Positions 15,574-24,272 of a DNA stretch of 64,000 nucleotides are shown here, in pieces. A program made the translations under genes and the position numbers. Below the pieces are notes generated by a model, which saw only the letters and a list, made by a program, of their open reading frames with translations, made no database searches and was not told the DNA's origin. The stretch lies in NCBI RefSeq assembly GCF_016735585.2, contig NZ_JAERSE020000002.1:744001-808000 (forward strand), read 5' to 3'. Each line of letters starts with the position of its first letter. Positions within the stretch are counted from its first letter, which is position 1. Origin of the DNA: Chryseobacterium tagetis (GTDB lineage: Bacteria > Bacteroidota > Bacteroidia > Flavobacteriales > Weeksellaceae).

Positions 15574-17100
15574 ATGGCAGATAAAGCACAATTTATTGAA
15601 GAACAAAATGCAAGATATACTCCCAAAGGAGAACATATTATATTAGGAAAAGGAATGCTGGATGGCGAAGTGATTCCCGAAGTGAATGTTACCATTCCTC
15701 TGAAAACAATCAACCGTCACGGACTTATTGCAGGAGCAACGGGAACGGGAAAGACCAAAACGTTGCAGGTATTTGCAGAACAGCTTTCTCATGCAGGAAT
15801 TCCGTCTTTGGTATTGGATATAAAAGGAGACTTTTCAGGAATCGCGGAAGCGGGAACAGAAAACCCGGCAATTCAGGAAAGGTATGCAAAAACACAGCTT
15901 CCTTACAATCCACAGGCGTTTCCGGTAGAATTGATGTCGATTTCCGGAGAAAAAGGAGTGAAATTAAGAGCTACGGTTACAGAATTCGGTCCGGTTTTAT
16001 TAAGTAAAATTTTACAATTGAATGAAACGCAGCAGAGTATCATGGCTATTGTGTTCAAATATTGTGATGATAAAGGATTGCCTTTAATTGATCTCAATGA
16101 TTTGAAAAAGGTATTACAGTATGTTACAGATAATGCACAGGGTAAAGCAGAATTAGCCGCTAATTACGGTTCAATTGCTCCGGCTTCCTTAGGAGCGATT
16201 TTAAGATCAATTGTTGCTTTAGAACAACAGGGAGCTTCAAGCTTTTTTGGAGAATTAAGCTTTGATGTTCATGATTTACTTGAAACCAGAGATGGGAAAG
16301 GAGTGGTGAATATTCTGAGAGTTGCGGATATCCAAAGCAAACCGCAATTGTTTTCCACTTTTATGCTTTCGTTATTTGCGGAAATCTATATGACTTTCCC
16401 TGAAGAAGGAGATAGCGGAAGACCTAAACTGGTACTTTTCATCGATGAAGCCCATTTGATTTTTGATGAATCTTCAAAAGCATTGGTTTCACAAATTGAA
16501 ACAATGGTGAAACTGATCCGTTCAAAAGGAGTGGGAATTTATTTTATTACCCAAATTCCTGGAGATGTTCCGGAAGCGGTTCTTTCCCAATTGGGGCTGA
16601 AAATTCAGCATGCATTGAGAGGTTTTACCGCAAAAGATAAAAAAGAAATTTCAAAAGCCGTAGAAAACTATCCTACAACGGAATTTTATGATGCGGCAAC
16701 ATTGATTCAGAATTTGGGAATCGGGGAAGCTTTTGTTACCGCTTTGGATGAAAAAGGAATTCCTACGCCGTTGGTTCATACGTATTTAATTTCGCCTGAA
16801 TCGAGAATGGATATTCTGAATGATGCAGAAATTTCAACACTGATTAGTAATTCAGCACTGGTTGCTAAATATCAGAATGATATAAATAGTGAGTCTGCTT
16901 ATGAAATGTTGGTGACAAGAATGGAACAGGCAGCGCAAAATGCGGCTCCGACTCAAAAAACCAAACCGGTAAAGGAAGAGCCTGGAATGTTTGAGCAGGT
17001 TTTAAACAGCAGACAGGGACGAACTTTTACAAATACTTTACTGAGGGAAGGGGCGAAAGCCATCTTAGGAATGCTTGGACTTGGAGGAAGAAAAAGATAA
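15574..17100 (+). CDS. HerA/DUF853-family P-loop ATPase (YjgR-like)
   Basis: A 508-aa FtsK/HerA-superfamily ATPase. Walker A is GATGTGKT (54-61) and Walker B is KLVLFIDEAHLIF near 285-297. An arginine-rich segment follows (LRGFTAKDKKEI). The C-terminal residues 450-508 are low complexity (AQNAAPTQKTK) ending in GLGGRKR. DUF853 proteins (E. coli YjgR) are widespread cytoplasmic ATPases of unknown role, homologous to helicases and DNA pumps. No NurA nuclease partner lies beside it. Confidence 0.82.
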   Translation: MADKAQFIEEQNARYTPKGEHIILGKGMLDGEVIPEVNVTIPLKTINRHGLIAGATGTGKTKTLQVFAEQLSHAGIPSLVLDIKGDFSGIAEAGTENPAIQERYAKTQLPYNPQAFPVELMSISGEKGVKLRATVTEFGPVLLSKILQLNETQQSIMAIVFKYCDDKGLPLIDLNDLKKVLQYVTDNAQGKAELAANYGSIAPASLGAILRSIVALEQQGASSFFGELSFDVHDLLETRDGKGVVNILRVADIQSKPQLFSTFMLSLFAEIYMTFPEEGDSGRPKLVLFIDEAHLIFDESSKALVSQIETMVKLIRSKGVGIYFITQIPGDVPEAVLSQLGLKIQHALRGFTAKDKKEISKAVENYPTTEFYDAATLIQNLGIGEAFVTALDEKGIPTPLVHTYLISPESRMDILNDAEISTLISNSALVAKYQNDINSESAYEMLVTRMEQAAQNAAPTQKTKPVKEEPGMFEQVLNSRQGRTFTNTLLREGAKAILGMLGLGGRKR

Positions 17101-17250
17101 CAATTAATAAATTTTATTATTTTAGCGGGATTTTCGATAATTAACCCTGAGGAAAATTGGCATAAGTTGTGTTATTATTTCATTAATCGGGATTAAAACT
17201 TTTTGAAGGAGAAAATTTCAATAGTAATCAAAAAATTGTATAAAATTTAG

Positions 17251-18474
17251 ATGTATTCAATTATTGACATAGAAAGTAATGGTGCAGGTTACAGAAAAGA
17301 ATGCATTATAGATATTGCTGTTTACAGATACGATGGTCAGAAGATTGTTGACCAGTTTATTTCATTGGTTAATCCGGAAAGTGATATCACTCCTTTTGTA
17401 CAGAAGCTGACCGGAATTACTCCCAAAATGGTAAAAACGGCTCCCAAATTCCACGAAATTGCCCGAAGAATTATTGAAATTACAGAAAATACAACATTAG
17501 TAGGCCATAATATAGAATTTGATTACAGGATGCTTCGCCAATCGTTTCAACGATTAGGGTATGATTTTAAAATCAATACATTAGATACGATTCCTTTGGC
17601 TAAAAAATTAATTCCGGATGAGGTAAGTTATTCTCTCGGGAAATTGGTGAAATCTCTCGGGATTCCTTTGACGAATCATCACAGAGCTGAAGGAGATGCA
17701 AGAGCAACCTTGGAATTATTCAAGCTTTTGGTGTCGAAAGATACTGAAAACGAGATCGTTCAAAAACAGTACGATGAAACGAATGCCAAAACGTATATCA
17801 ATAAAATAAAGGAACTTACGCAGGATCTTCCTAACGAAAAAGGATTTGTATACTTTCAGAATGAAAGTGGAAAAATCATTTTTTCAGATCATGTGCAGGA
17901 TATTAATAAATTTTCGAAGAAGGTTTTTAATTCCAAATCGAAAAAGTGGGAAGCAATTCAAAATGAAGTGGAGCAGATTAATTATGAACTTACCGGAACG
18001 GACATTATTGCTAAACTGCTGTTGAATTCTAAAGGAATTAAGAAAAGAGATCCACTTACATTTGGGCTGTACTACAGGAGTGATAAATATGTGGTTGAGA
18101 AGAATAAGCTTAATAAAGTAGAAAAACCTATCCTGAAGTTCAGATCATTTACACAAGGTGCAAAAGCTATAGAATTCATCTCAAACCTTGAGGAATACAA
18201 GAATATAGAAGTTTTTAAAAATAAAATAGATTTTAGAAAAAGAAACGAACTCTGGCTTGGACAGGGAAGGAAACTGGGCGAAAAATTATTCTTGATTATA
18301 GAAAATGGTAAAGTGATTTCTTACGGATTTTACGAACTATTCACGCAGATTCAGACTTTAAGTAAACTTTCAAAATTGAAGATTGATCTGCAGTATCAGT
18401 CTTCAGATTTGATTAATGAACTGCAGTTAGCTTTGCTTCGTGGTGATTTTGAAACGCTGCCGCTGCCAAAGTAA
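17251..18474 (+). CDS. DnaQ-type exonuclease fused to a degenerate GIY-YIG domain
   Basis: A 407-aa protein. Residues 1-175 form a DEDDh exonuclease: D6 and E8 in IIDIESNG, the aspartate of VGHNIEFDYRMLR (about 88-100), and HxAEGDA with its histidine and aspartate near 145-150. Residues about 203-285 align without gaps to the UvrC/Cho GIY-YIG nuclease: GFVYFQNESGKIIFSDHVQDI takes the place of GVY...YVGKAKDL, and KLLLNSKGIKK takes the place of LLLEHNYIK. The catalytic Tyr, Gly and Glu positions are all replaced, so that domain is probably structural or nucleic-acid binding. The C-terminal 120 residues are unassigned. A DNA repair or RNA-processing role is inferred. Confidence 0.72.
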   Translation: MYSIIDIESNGAGYRKECIIDIAVYRYDGQKIVDQFISLVNPESDITPFVQKLTGITPKMVKTAPKFHEIARRIIEITENTTLVGHNIEFDYRMLRQSFQRLGYDFKINTLDTIPLAKKLIPDEVSYSLGKLVKSLGIPLTNHHRAEGDARATLELFKLLVSKDTENEIVQKQYDETNAKTYINKIKELTQDLPNEKGFVYFQNESGKIIFSDHVQDINKFSKKVFNSKSKKWEAIQNEVEQINYELTGTDIIAKLLLNSKGIKKRDPLTFGLYYRSDKYVVEKNKLNKVEKPILKFRSFTQGAKAIEFISNLEEYKNIEVFKNKIDFRKRNELWLGQGRKLGEKLFLIIENGKVISYGFYELFTQIQTLSKLSKLKIDLQYQSSDLINELQLALLRGDFETLPLPK

Positions 18475-18491
18475 TTTAAAATAAAGAAATT

Positions 18492-18683
18492 ATGAATAAT
18501 GTAGATAAAGAATCTTCTCACTGGAAGTTTGGACTTTTTTATTACAATAAAGAAGATAAAAGAATATTTCCTCCGAAGAGATTTGAATTTGGCTGGACGG
18601 TGAATTTTGCCAATCCATTATCTGTTTCTGTATTTTTATTGATTCTGATAATAATCGGTCTTATTTCGCAGTTGCTGAAATAA
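18492..18683 (+). CDS. DUF5808 small membrane protein
   Basis: A 63-aa protein. The N-terminal part carries the DUF5808 pattern: WKFGLFYYNKEDKRIFPPKR followed by FGWTVNFANP. One membrane segment occupies about 43-61. The motif is found in small stand-alone proteins and at the end of larger membrane proteins; function unknown. It starts 17 nt after the exonuclease-GIY gene and may share its transcript. Confidence 0.7.
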   Translation: MNNVDKESSHWKFGLFYYNKEDKRIFPPKRFEFGWTVNFANPLSVSVFLLILIIIGLISQLLK

Positions 18684-18736
18684 GTTGAGGTTTTACATTT
18701 TATAAGAATTCGGGGCGGTTTTCTCAAAATAAGTAG

Positions 18737-18744
18737 TATTTTTG
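18737..18744 (+). promoter_or_regulatory. -7 element upstream of the lysA leader
   Basis: TATTTTTG matches TAnnTTTG and places transcription start near 18750, about 15 nt before the putative leader-peptide ATG and about 165 nt before lysA. No convincing -33 TTTG was seen. Confidence 0.5.
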
Positions 18745-18764
18745 CAAAAAAATAAGTAAAAGCA

Positions 18765-18836
18765 ATGCAAAATTTTAAACAAATTAAAACTGGAAAAAAG
18801 GGAACTGTAAAGTTCTCTAAGGTTTGGAATATTTAA
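18765..18836 (+). CDS. Putative Lys-rich leader peptide of lysA
   Basis: A 23-codon open frame (ATG 18765, TAA 18834-18836) preceded by a purine stretch AGTAAAAG and lying between a good -7 element and a terminator hairpin. Six of its 23 residues are lysine, with adjacent codons AAA-AAG at 18795-18800, and the downstream gene is the last enzyme of lysine synthesis. The sequence just after the stop, AAGAGTTGTC (18837-18846), can pair with the left arm of the terminator. Lysine is common in this AT-rich genome, so the enrichment is modest. Called as a hypothesis. Confidence 0.35.
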   Translation: MQNFKQIKTGKKGTVKFSKVWNI

Positions 18837-18901
18837 AAGAGTTGTCTTGCATAAAAAATAATCATTGCGGCAGACTCTTTTCGAAGAATCTGCCTTTTTT
18901 T
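18800..18901 (+). promoter_or_regulatory. Candidate attenuator with terminator upstream of lysA
   Basis: The terminator is GGCAGACTCTT (18869-18879), TTCG-type loop, AAGAATCTGCC (18884-18894), then a T-run to 18901. It ends only 16 nt before the lysA ATG. A mutually exclusive pairing of 18837-18846 with 18869-18879 (ten pairs with one bulged base) could act as antiterminator. An apical hairpin GGGAACT-GTAA-AGTTCTC (18800-18817) lies inside the leader ORF, and GCAATG (18762-18767) can also pair with CATTGC (18863-18868). Alternative reading: a short structured ncRNA with its own terminator. Confidence 0.5.
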
Positions 18902-18917
18902 ATGTTAAAATGAAATT

Positions 18918-20120
18918 ATGAATCCAAAAGAATTATTAAAGATCGCCAATGAGTTTGGCACTCCTGTGTATGTTTATGATGCTGAATCCATCAAAGTTCA
19001 ATACGAGAAACTTACATCTTCTTTTTTAAAACACACAAAGTTCTTCTACGCAGCGAAGGCGCTGACAAATATTAATATCCTTAAATATGTAAAGAACTTA
19101 GGTGCTTCTTTGGATTGTGTTTCAATTAATGAAGTGAAACTAGGTTTGAAAGCTGGGTTTCCTAAAGAAAAAATACTATTTACTCCCAACTGTGTAGACT
19201 TGGCTGAAATTGAGGAAGCAATGACTTTCGGAGTGCATATCAATATTGATAATATTTCTATTCTTGAGCAGTTTGGTAATAAATACGGAAATACGTATCC
19301 GATTTTAGTAAGAATCAATCCTCACATTTTCGCGGGAGGGAATTATAAAATTTCTACGGGACATATTGATAGCAAATTTGGTATCTCCATTCACCAGGTT
19401 CGTCACATTGAAAGAGTGATGAAATCTACCAACCTGAATGTAGAGGGGCTTCACATGCATACGGGAAGTGAGATCAAAGATCCGGATGTTTTCTTACAGG
19501 CTTTAGATATTATGCTGGAGCTTTCTGAGCATTTTCCGAATCTTAAATATTTGGATATGGGAAGCGGGTTCAAAATTCCTTATCAGGATACTGAAGAAGA
19601 AACCGATGTGAAAACATTAGGTAAAAAAGTAGAAAAAGTAATCTCTGAATTTTCAAAAGCAACAGGGAAGAAATTCGAATTATGGTTCGAGCCGGGGAAA
19701 TTCCTGGTAGGAAAAAGTGGATATTTATTAGTAAAAGCGAATGTAATTAAACAAACAACAGCTACGGTTTTTGTTGGAGTGAATTCTGGTTTCAATCATT
19801 TGATCCGTCCAATGTTCTATGATTCTTACCACGTTATCGAAAACCTGTCTAATCCAAAAGGAGCGGAAAGAATCTATACAGTGGTTGGAAATATTTGCGA
19901 AACAGATACTTTTGCATGGGACAGAAAGCTGAATGAAGTAAGAGAGGGGGATATTTTGGTGTTCCAGAATGCAGGAGCTTACGGTTTTGAAATGAGTTCA
20001 AACTTTAACTCAAGATTGAAACCTGCTGAAGTTCTTTTCTTAGATGGAAAAGCTCATTTGATTAGAAAAAGAGATGAATTTGAAGATCTTTTGAGAAATC
20101 AGATTGAAGTAATCAATTAA
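18918..20120 (+). CDS. lysA: Diaminopimelate decarboxylase
   Basis: A 400-aa fold-type III PLP enzyme converting meso-diaminopimelate to L-lysine, the last step of lysine synthesis. The PLP lysine is in FFYAAKALTN (K47). The substrate and PLP phosphate region HMHTGSEI (about 178-185) and GSGF (about 216-219) are present, and the dimer-interface GNICETDTF supplies the active-site cysteine near 323. Length is normal for the family. The start lies just after a terminator-like hairpin, which suggests regulated readthrough. A clean terminator follows at 20129-20157, so it is monocistronic apart from the leader. Confidence 0.93.
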   Translation: MNPKELLKIANEFGTPVYVYDAESIKVQYEKLTSSFLKHTKFFYAAKALTNINILKYVKNLGASLDCVSINEVKLGLKAGFPKEKILFTPNCVDLAEIEEAMTFGVHINIDNISILEQFGNKYGNTYPILVRINPHIFAGGNYKISTGHIDSKFGISIHQVRHIERVMKSTNLNVEGLHMHTGSEIKDPDVFLQALDIMLELSEHFPNLKYLDMGSGFKIPYQDTEEETDVKTLGKKVEKVISEFSKATGKKFELWFEPGKFLVGKSGYLLVKANVIKQTTATVFVGVNSGFNHLIRPMFYDSYHVIENLSNPKGAERIYTVVGNICETDTFAWDRKLNEVREGDILVFQNAGAYGFEMSSNFNSRLKPAEVLFLDGKAHLIRKRDEFEDLLRNQIEVIN

Positions 20121-20128
20121 AATATTGG

Positions 20129-20157
20129 AACTCCGCAATTTTTTGCGGAGTTTTTTT
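20129..20157 (+). terminator. Terminator of lysA
   Basis: AACTCCGCAA and TTGCGGAGTT form a strong stem with a short T loop, followed by a T-run, 9 nt after the stop. Confidence 0.85.
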
Positions 20158-20303
20158 ATGTACTTAAGATAATTTTAATCAGAAAGAATCTTAAAAATAT
20201 TTATTATTCCCTAAATTTGATAGAGGCTAAATAATAATGAAGCCTTTCCAGTCCATATTCACATCCGTTTTTTCAAATAATTATAACACCAAAACATATT
20301 ATT

Positions 20304-22037
20304 ATGGCTAAAAATATAGCTGAGCAAATTGTTGAAATGCTCGAAAATGCCAATGTGAAAAGAATTTATGCAGTAACGGGCGACAGTCTCAATCATTTAA
20401 ATATAGCAGTAAAAAAAAGCAGTATCGAATGGATTCATGTAAGACATGAAGAAGTGGGAGCATATGCAGCTGCAGCAGAAGCGGAACTCGATGGTTTTGC
20501 AGTCTGTGCAGGAAGTTGTGGGCCGGGACACGTTCATTTGATCAACGGAGTGTATGAGGCGCACCGTTCCCATGTTCCTATGCTGGTAATTGCTTCCAGT
20601 ATTCCAAGTGATGAAATGGGAATGGATTATTTTCAGGAAACAAATACTATAAAATTATTTGATGATTGCAGTCATTATAATCAGATGATTACAAGACCGG
20701 AGCAGGTACAAAGAACTGTTCAGACCGCCATTCAGCATGCGATTTCTAAAAAAGGAGTTGCCGTGATCGGGCTTCCTGGAGATGTTTCCGAACTGAATGC
20801 AGAAGAAGCAACCACGTCCAATAAAATTTTTAAAACCAATCCAATTATCCGTCCGTCGGATGAGGAACTCAATAAATTGGCGGGTCTAATTAATGAAAGC
20901 GAAAAAGTGACGATCTATTGTGGAATTGGGGCTGAAAATGCCAATGCTGAAGTGGTGGAACTTTCAAAATATTTAAAAGCACCTGTCGGGTATTCTTTCC
21001 GTGGGAAAATGGCGATTCAGCCGAATAATCCGAATGAAGTCGGTTTGACGGGACTTCTGGGGCTTCCTTCTGCTTATCATGCGATGCACGAAGCGGATTT
21101 ACTCATTCTCTTAGGAACAGATTTCCCTTATCAGAAATTTATGCCTGTTAAAAATAAAATTGTTCAGATCGATGAAAGTCCGGAAAGACTTGGAAGAAGG
21201 GCGAAATTGGAATTGGGATTGGCAGGTGACGTAAAAGAAACCATCAAAGCTTTGTTACCCTTATTAAAAGAGAAGACAGATATTCATTTCCTAAATCAGC
21301 AATTGGAATTTTATGAGAAAGTAAAAGAAACCCAATTGACCTATGTAAAAGATTCCGGCAAAGAAAATGCGATTCAGCCTGAGTTTGTAGCGCATACTTT
21401 AGATAAACTAGCTAAAAGAGATGCCATTTTTACTGTAGATACAGGAATGTGCTGTGTTTGGGGAGCGAGATATATTACGGGAACGGGTGAACGGAAAATG
21501 TTAGGCTCATTCAATCATGGTTCGATGGCGAATGCAATGCCAATGGCAATCGGAGCTTCTTTAGCTCATCCCGAAAGACAGGTGATTGCAATGTGTGGGG
21601 ATGGGGGCTTATCGATGCTGCTAGGTGATATGGCGACTATTTTTCAATATAAATTGCCTGTTAAGCTTATTGTTTTCAATAACAGAGCACTGGGAATGGT
21701 AAAACTGGAAATGGAAGTAGGAGGAATGCCGGATAACGAAACGGATATGATTAACCCTGATTTTGGAATGATTGCTCAAGCGATGGGCTATCCCGGAAAA
21801 AATGTGCACAAGCCGGAAGAAGTGGAAGCCGCTATCAAAGATTGTTTAGAGTACAAGGGGCCTTATTTGCTTAATATTTTCACCAATCCGAATGCGCTGG
21901 CTTTACCTCCTAAAATTGAATTCGAGCAGGTTGTTGGAATGACAAAATCGATGGCGCAACTCATGTTGGGTGGAAAAATGGAAGAAGCATTAGATACTGT
22001 TAAAACAAATTATAAACATATTAAAGGATTGCTATAA
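20304..22037 (+). CDS. poxB: Pyruvate dehydrogenase (quinone)/pyruvate oxidase, ThDP-dependent
   Basis: A 577-aa ThDP enzyme close in length to E. coli PoxB. The N-terminal PYR domain has the activating glutamate in RHEEVGAYAAAAEA (near 50) and the GSCGPG loop. The central FAD/transhydrogenase-like domain spans about 190-330. The C-terminal PP domain has the ThDP-Mg motif GDGGLSMLLGDMATIFQYKLP ending in NN (about 431-455). PoxB oxidatively decarboxylates pyruvate to acetate and CO2, passing electrons to quinone at the membrane surface. The stop codon overlaps the start of the following MFS gene (TAATG), so the two are translationally coupled. Confidence 0.87.
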   Translation: MAKNIAEQIVEMLENANVKRIYAVTGDSLNHLNIAVKKSSIEWIHVRHEEVGAYAAAAEAELDGFAVCAGSCGPGHVHLINGVYEAHRSHVPMLVIASSIPSDEMGMDYFQETNTIKLFDDCSHYNQMITRPEQVQRTVQTAIQHAISKKGVAVIGLPGDVSELNAEEATTSNKIFKTNPIIRPSDEELNKLAGLINESEKVTIYCGIGAENANAEVVELSKYLKAPVGYSFRGKMAIQPNNPNEVGLTGLLGLPSAYHAMHEADLLILLGTDFPYQKFMPVKNKIVQIDESPERLGRRAKLELGLAGDVKETIKALLPLLKEKTDIHFLNQQLEFYEKVKETQLTYVKDSGKENAIQPEFVAHTLDKLAKRDAIFTVDTGMCCVWGARYITGTGERKMLGSFNHGSMANAMPMAIGASLAHPERQVIAMCGDGGLSMLLGDMATIFQYKLPVKLIVFNNRALGMVKLEMEVGGMPDNETDMINPDFGMIAQAMGYPGKNVHKPEEVEAAIKDCLEYKGPYLLNIFTNPNALALPPKIEFEQVVGMTKSMAQLMLGGKMEEALDTVKTNYKHIKGLL

Positions 22038-23272
22038 TGAGTGCATCTTTAAAAAAATATTACGTTATTGCCTGGGTTTTTGGGCTTGTCTTTTACTTTC
22101 TGGATTACGTGATCAGATCGGCTCCGGCGGTAATGCTTCCTGAATTAGTCAATAATTTCAATACCACAGAGCTGAAACTCATCAGTATGGTGGGAACCTA
22201 TTATTACACCTATTCTACCTGTAGTTTAATTGCTGGTGTGGCTTTAGACAAATTTGGAGGCAAACGCTCTCTTTTTGTCGGGGCTCTAATTTTAGGAATC
22301 GGATGTTTATTATTCTTAATTTCCAGTCAGGTTGCCGGAGTTTCGGGGAGATTATTACAGGGAGCTGGTTGTGCTTTTGCATTTCCTGGCTGTGTTTATC
22401 TTGCGAGTAAAGGATTTTCTTCAAAATCTTTGGCTACAGCGATTGGAGTTACCCAATGTATCGGGATGTTGGGTGGAACAGCAGGTCAGTTTGTGGTGGG
22501 TCCTTGGGTAGAAGAAGGAGTGAATATTGATACGTTTTGGCTTTGGTCTGGGATTGTAACATTAATTACTGCATTCTGTCTGTTTTTCGTAATTCCGAAA
22601 GAAGCAAAAGCAGAAGAACCTACAGAAAAAGGAACAAAATCAATTGGCTATCTGGAACCCTATAAGATTGTTTTCAAAAATCCCCAATCCTGGTTATGCG
22701 GAATTATCTCAGGATTGTTATTTGCTCCAACCACTATTTTTGCGATGACATGGGCAGTTGCTTTTTTTGAAAAAGACAAAGGCTTTGTTTTTCATGAGGC
22801 TGCGATTACCAGTGCTATGGTGGCTTTTGGTTGGGTTTTTGGCTGTCCGTTGTTAGGTTTTATTACAGATAAGATAGGACGTAGAAAACCTGTATTGATT
22901 GGAGGGGCTATTTTAATGATTGTAAGTTTATTACAGTTAATTTATCTTCCGGATCTATATCCTGCGAAAATAAGTATGTTTATTTTGGGGTTGGGTTCCG
23001 GAGCGGCAATGATTCCTTACTCCGTCATCAAAGAAACCAATCCTGATTTTGTAAAAGGCAGTGCAACAGGAGCCATCAATTTTATTACTTTTGGAGTTAC
23101 TACCTTACTCAGTCCTGTGTTCAGCAGATGGTTTGGAAAAAGTTTAGGACTATCTGCCGGAGATTTGCACTTTCAGCATTCTGTTTTGTTTTGGATTTCA
23201 GGAATTGTCTTGGCCATTATTGTTTCATTAATGTTAAAAGAAACCGGGAGTAAAGCTCAGGTCAGTCTTTAA
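22037..23272 (+). CDS. MFS transporter (GlpT/NNP-like organic anion type)
   Basis: A 411-aa protein with twelve predicted membrane segments, a charged cytoplasmic loop near 190-205 and the MFS loop-2-like motif DKFGGKRSLF (about 71-80), repeated in half 2 as DKIGRRKP (about 284-291). The N-terminal FDYVIRSAPAVMLPEL resembles sugar-phosphate and sugar-acid transporters. It overlaps poxB by one base (TAATG). That coupling suggests transport of a pyruvate-related acid or acetate, which is inference. Confidence 0.78.
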   Translation: MSASLKKYYVIAWVFGLVFYFLDYVIRSAPAVMLPELVNNFNTTELKLISMVGTYYYTYSTCSLIAGVALDKFGGKRSLFVGALILGIGCLLFLISSQVAGVSGRLLQGAGCAFAFPGCVYLASKGFSSKSLATAIGVTQCIGMLGGTAGQFVVGPWVEEGVNIDTFWLWSGIVTLITAFCLFFVIPKEAKAEEPTEKGTKSIGYLEPYKIVFKNPQSWLCGIISGLLFAPTTIFAMTWAVAFFEKDKGFVFHEAAITSAMVAFGWVFGCPLLGFITDKIGRRKPVLIGGAILMIVSLLQLIYLPDLYPAKISMFILGLGSGAAMIPYSVIKETNPDFVKGSATGAINFITFGVTTLLSPVFSRWFGKSLGLSAGDLHFQHSVLFWISGIVLAIIVSLMLKETGSKAQVSL

Positions 23273-23283
23273 TTTAAAATAGT

Positions 23284-23321
23284 AAAAAGGAACTTCTCTC
23301 TATAGCTAAGTTCTTTTTTTT
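23284..23321 (+). terminator. Weak terminator after the poxB-MFS unit
   Basis: AGGAACTT and AAGTTCTT form an 8-bp stem around a 12-nt loop, followed by a T-run. Confidence 0.5.
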
Positions 23322-23325
23322 GGTG

Positions 23326-23333
23326 TAATTTTG
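23326..23333 (+). promoter_or_regulatory. -7 element for the TonB-C-like gene trio
   Basis: TAATTTTG matches TAnnTTTG, 33 nt before the ATG at 23367. No good -33 element was identified. Confidence 0.4.
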
Positions 23334-23366
23334 GTAGTTGTAATTAATAATCTAAAAAAGATACTT

Positions 23367-23852
23367 ATGAAAGCAATAGCATTATTTATAGGGCTTTTTG
23401 TGGCAAACTTTACTTTTGCACAAACGGATCTGGAAGATAGAGACGATTCTTTTATTGTAGAAAACAACAAGAATCTTTTAAAAATAGATATCAAAGAACC
23501 TTTTTTACAGATCGCAGAGAAAAACTGTAATGATTTTAAAGCGGCGAGTTATGAAGGCGGAGCTGCGGCTTACAAAGAAGTATTGAAAAAATATATGTAT
23601 ACCTATCTTAATTCTGACTTCTATACATTATCAGGAGACTTTACCTTTACCTTAACGATTGATGCTAAAGGAAAAGTGACCGATGTTTCCGGAGATCCAA
23701 AAGTATTGAATAGTGAGGTTTTCTTTGATGATATGCAGTATGTTGTAAGAAGAATTAAAAAAAACTGGACTCCCGCTACCTGCAATGGGCAACCTGTAAA
23801 ATCTGAAATGAAACTTAAGATGAACTTTTCATCTATGTCTGCGGATATGTAA
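23367..23852 (+). CDS. Secreted protein with TonB C-terminal-like domain (1 of 3)
   Basis: About 161 aa from the ATG at 23367, which puts a signal peptide (MKAIALFIGLFVANFTFAQ) at the N-terminus; the frame extends to 23331 without adding anything. The C-terminal half has the TonB-C pattern: FTFTLTIDAKGKVTDVSGDPKV, then RRIKKNWTPATCNGQPVKSEMKLKMNF. Unlike TonB there is no uncleaved N-terminal anchor and no Pro-rich linker, so it cannot couple the inner membrane by itself. It is the first of three tandem paralogues, 3 nt before the next. Function unknown. Confidence 0.68.
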   Translation: MKAIALFIGLFVANFTFAQTDLEDRDDSFIVENNKNLLKIDIKEPFLQIAEKNCNDFKAASYEGGAAAYKEVLKKYMYTYLNSDFYTLSGDFTFTLTIDAKGKVTDVSGDPKVLNSEVFFDDMQYVVRRIKKNWTPATCNGQPVKSEMKLKMNFSSMSADM

Positions 23853-23855
23853 ATT

Positions 23856-24272
23856 ATGAAAAAAACTATTATAACCTTACTCTTATTCTTTATTGGTTTT
23901 AAAGGATATTCTCAAGAAGCTCAAACTCAGAAAGAAAATATAACAACCTCACAAAGTGCTGAATTTCCAGGTGGAGATTCAGCTTTTGCTAATGAATTTC
24001 TGCAAATGGTTCATGCCTATATTGATCTGCAGAAATATGCTGTGAATGGGAAATTTGTTTTCGTTTTTGACGTGAATCCCGATGGTAAAATTGGAAACCT
24101 TGATGTCTTACCCAAAGTGAAAAACAGTGAAATGTTTATTGAAGATATGGAATTCGCTATCAAAAAAGTAAAAAAGAAATGGAAACCGGCGATGAAAGAT
24201 GGACAGCCGGTAATTTCAAAAAAAATAATTAAAATCAATTTTACTACAGATCATTTTGACCATGGAGATTAA
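23856..24272 (+). CDS. Secreted protein with TonB C-terminal-like domain (2 of 3)
   Basis: A 138-aa protein with a signal peptide ending FKGYSQ. The rest is a single TonB-C-like domain: FVFVFDVNPDGKIGNLDVLPKV, then FAIKKVKKKWKPAMKDGQPVISKKI, closely parallel to the preceding gene (KVLNSEVFFDDMQ against KVKNSEMFIEDME). It starts 3 nt after its upstream paralogue and overlaps the next gene by 11 nt, so the three form one operon. Confidence 0.68.
   Translation: MKKTIITLLLFFIGFKGYSQEAQTQKENITTSQSAEFPGGDSAFANEFLQMVHAYIDLQKYAVNGKFVFVFDVNPDGKIGNLDVLPKVKNSEMFIEDMEFAIKKVKKKWKPAMKDGQPVISKKIIKINFTTDHFDHGD

Noticed and set aside
18765..18836. Leader ORF as a decayed cold-shock protein
   Set aside because: The KGTVKF string recalls CspA, but the rest does not continue the cold-shock fold, and a six-residue match is too short.
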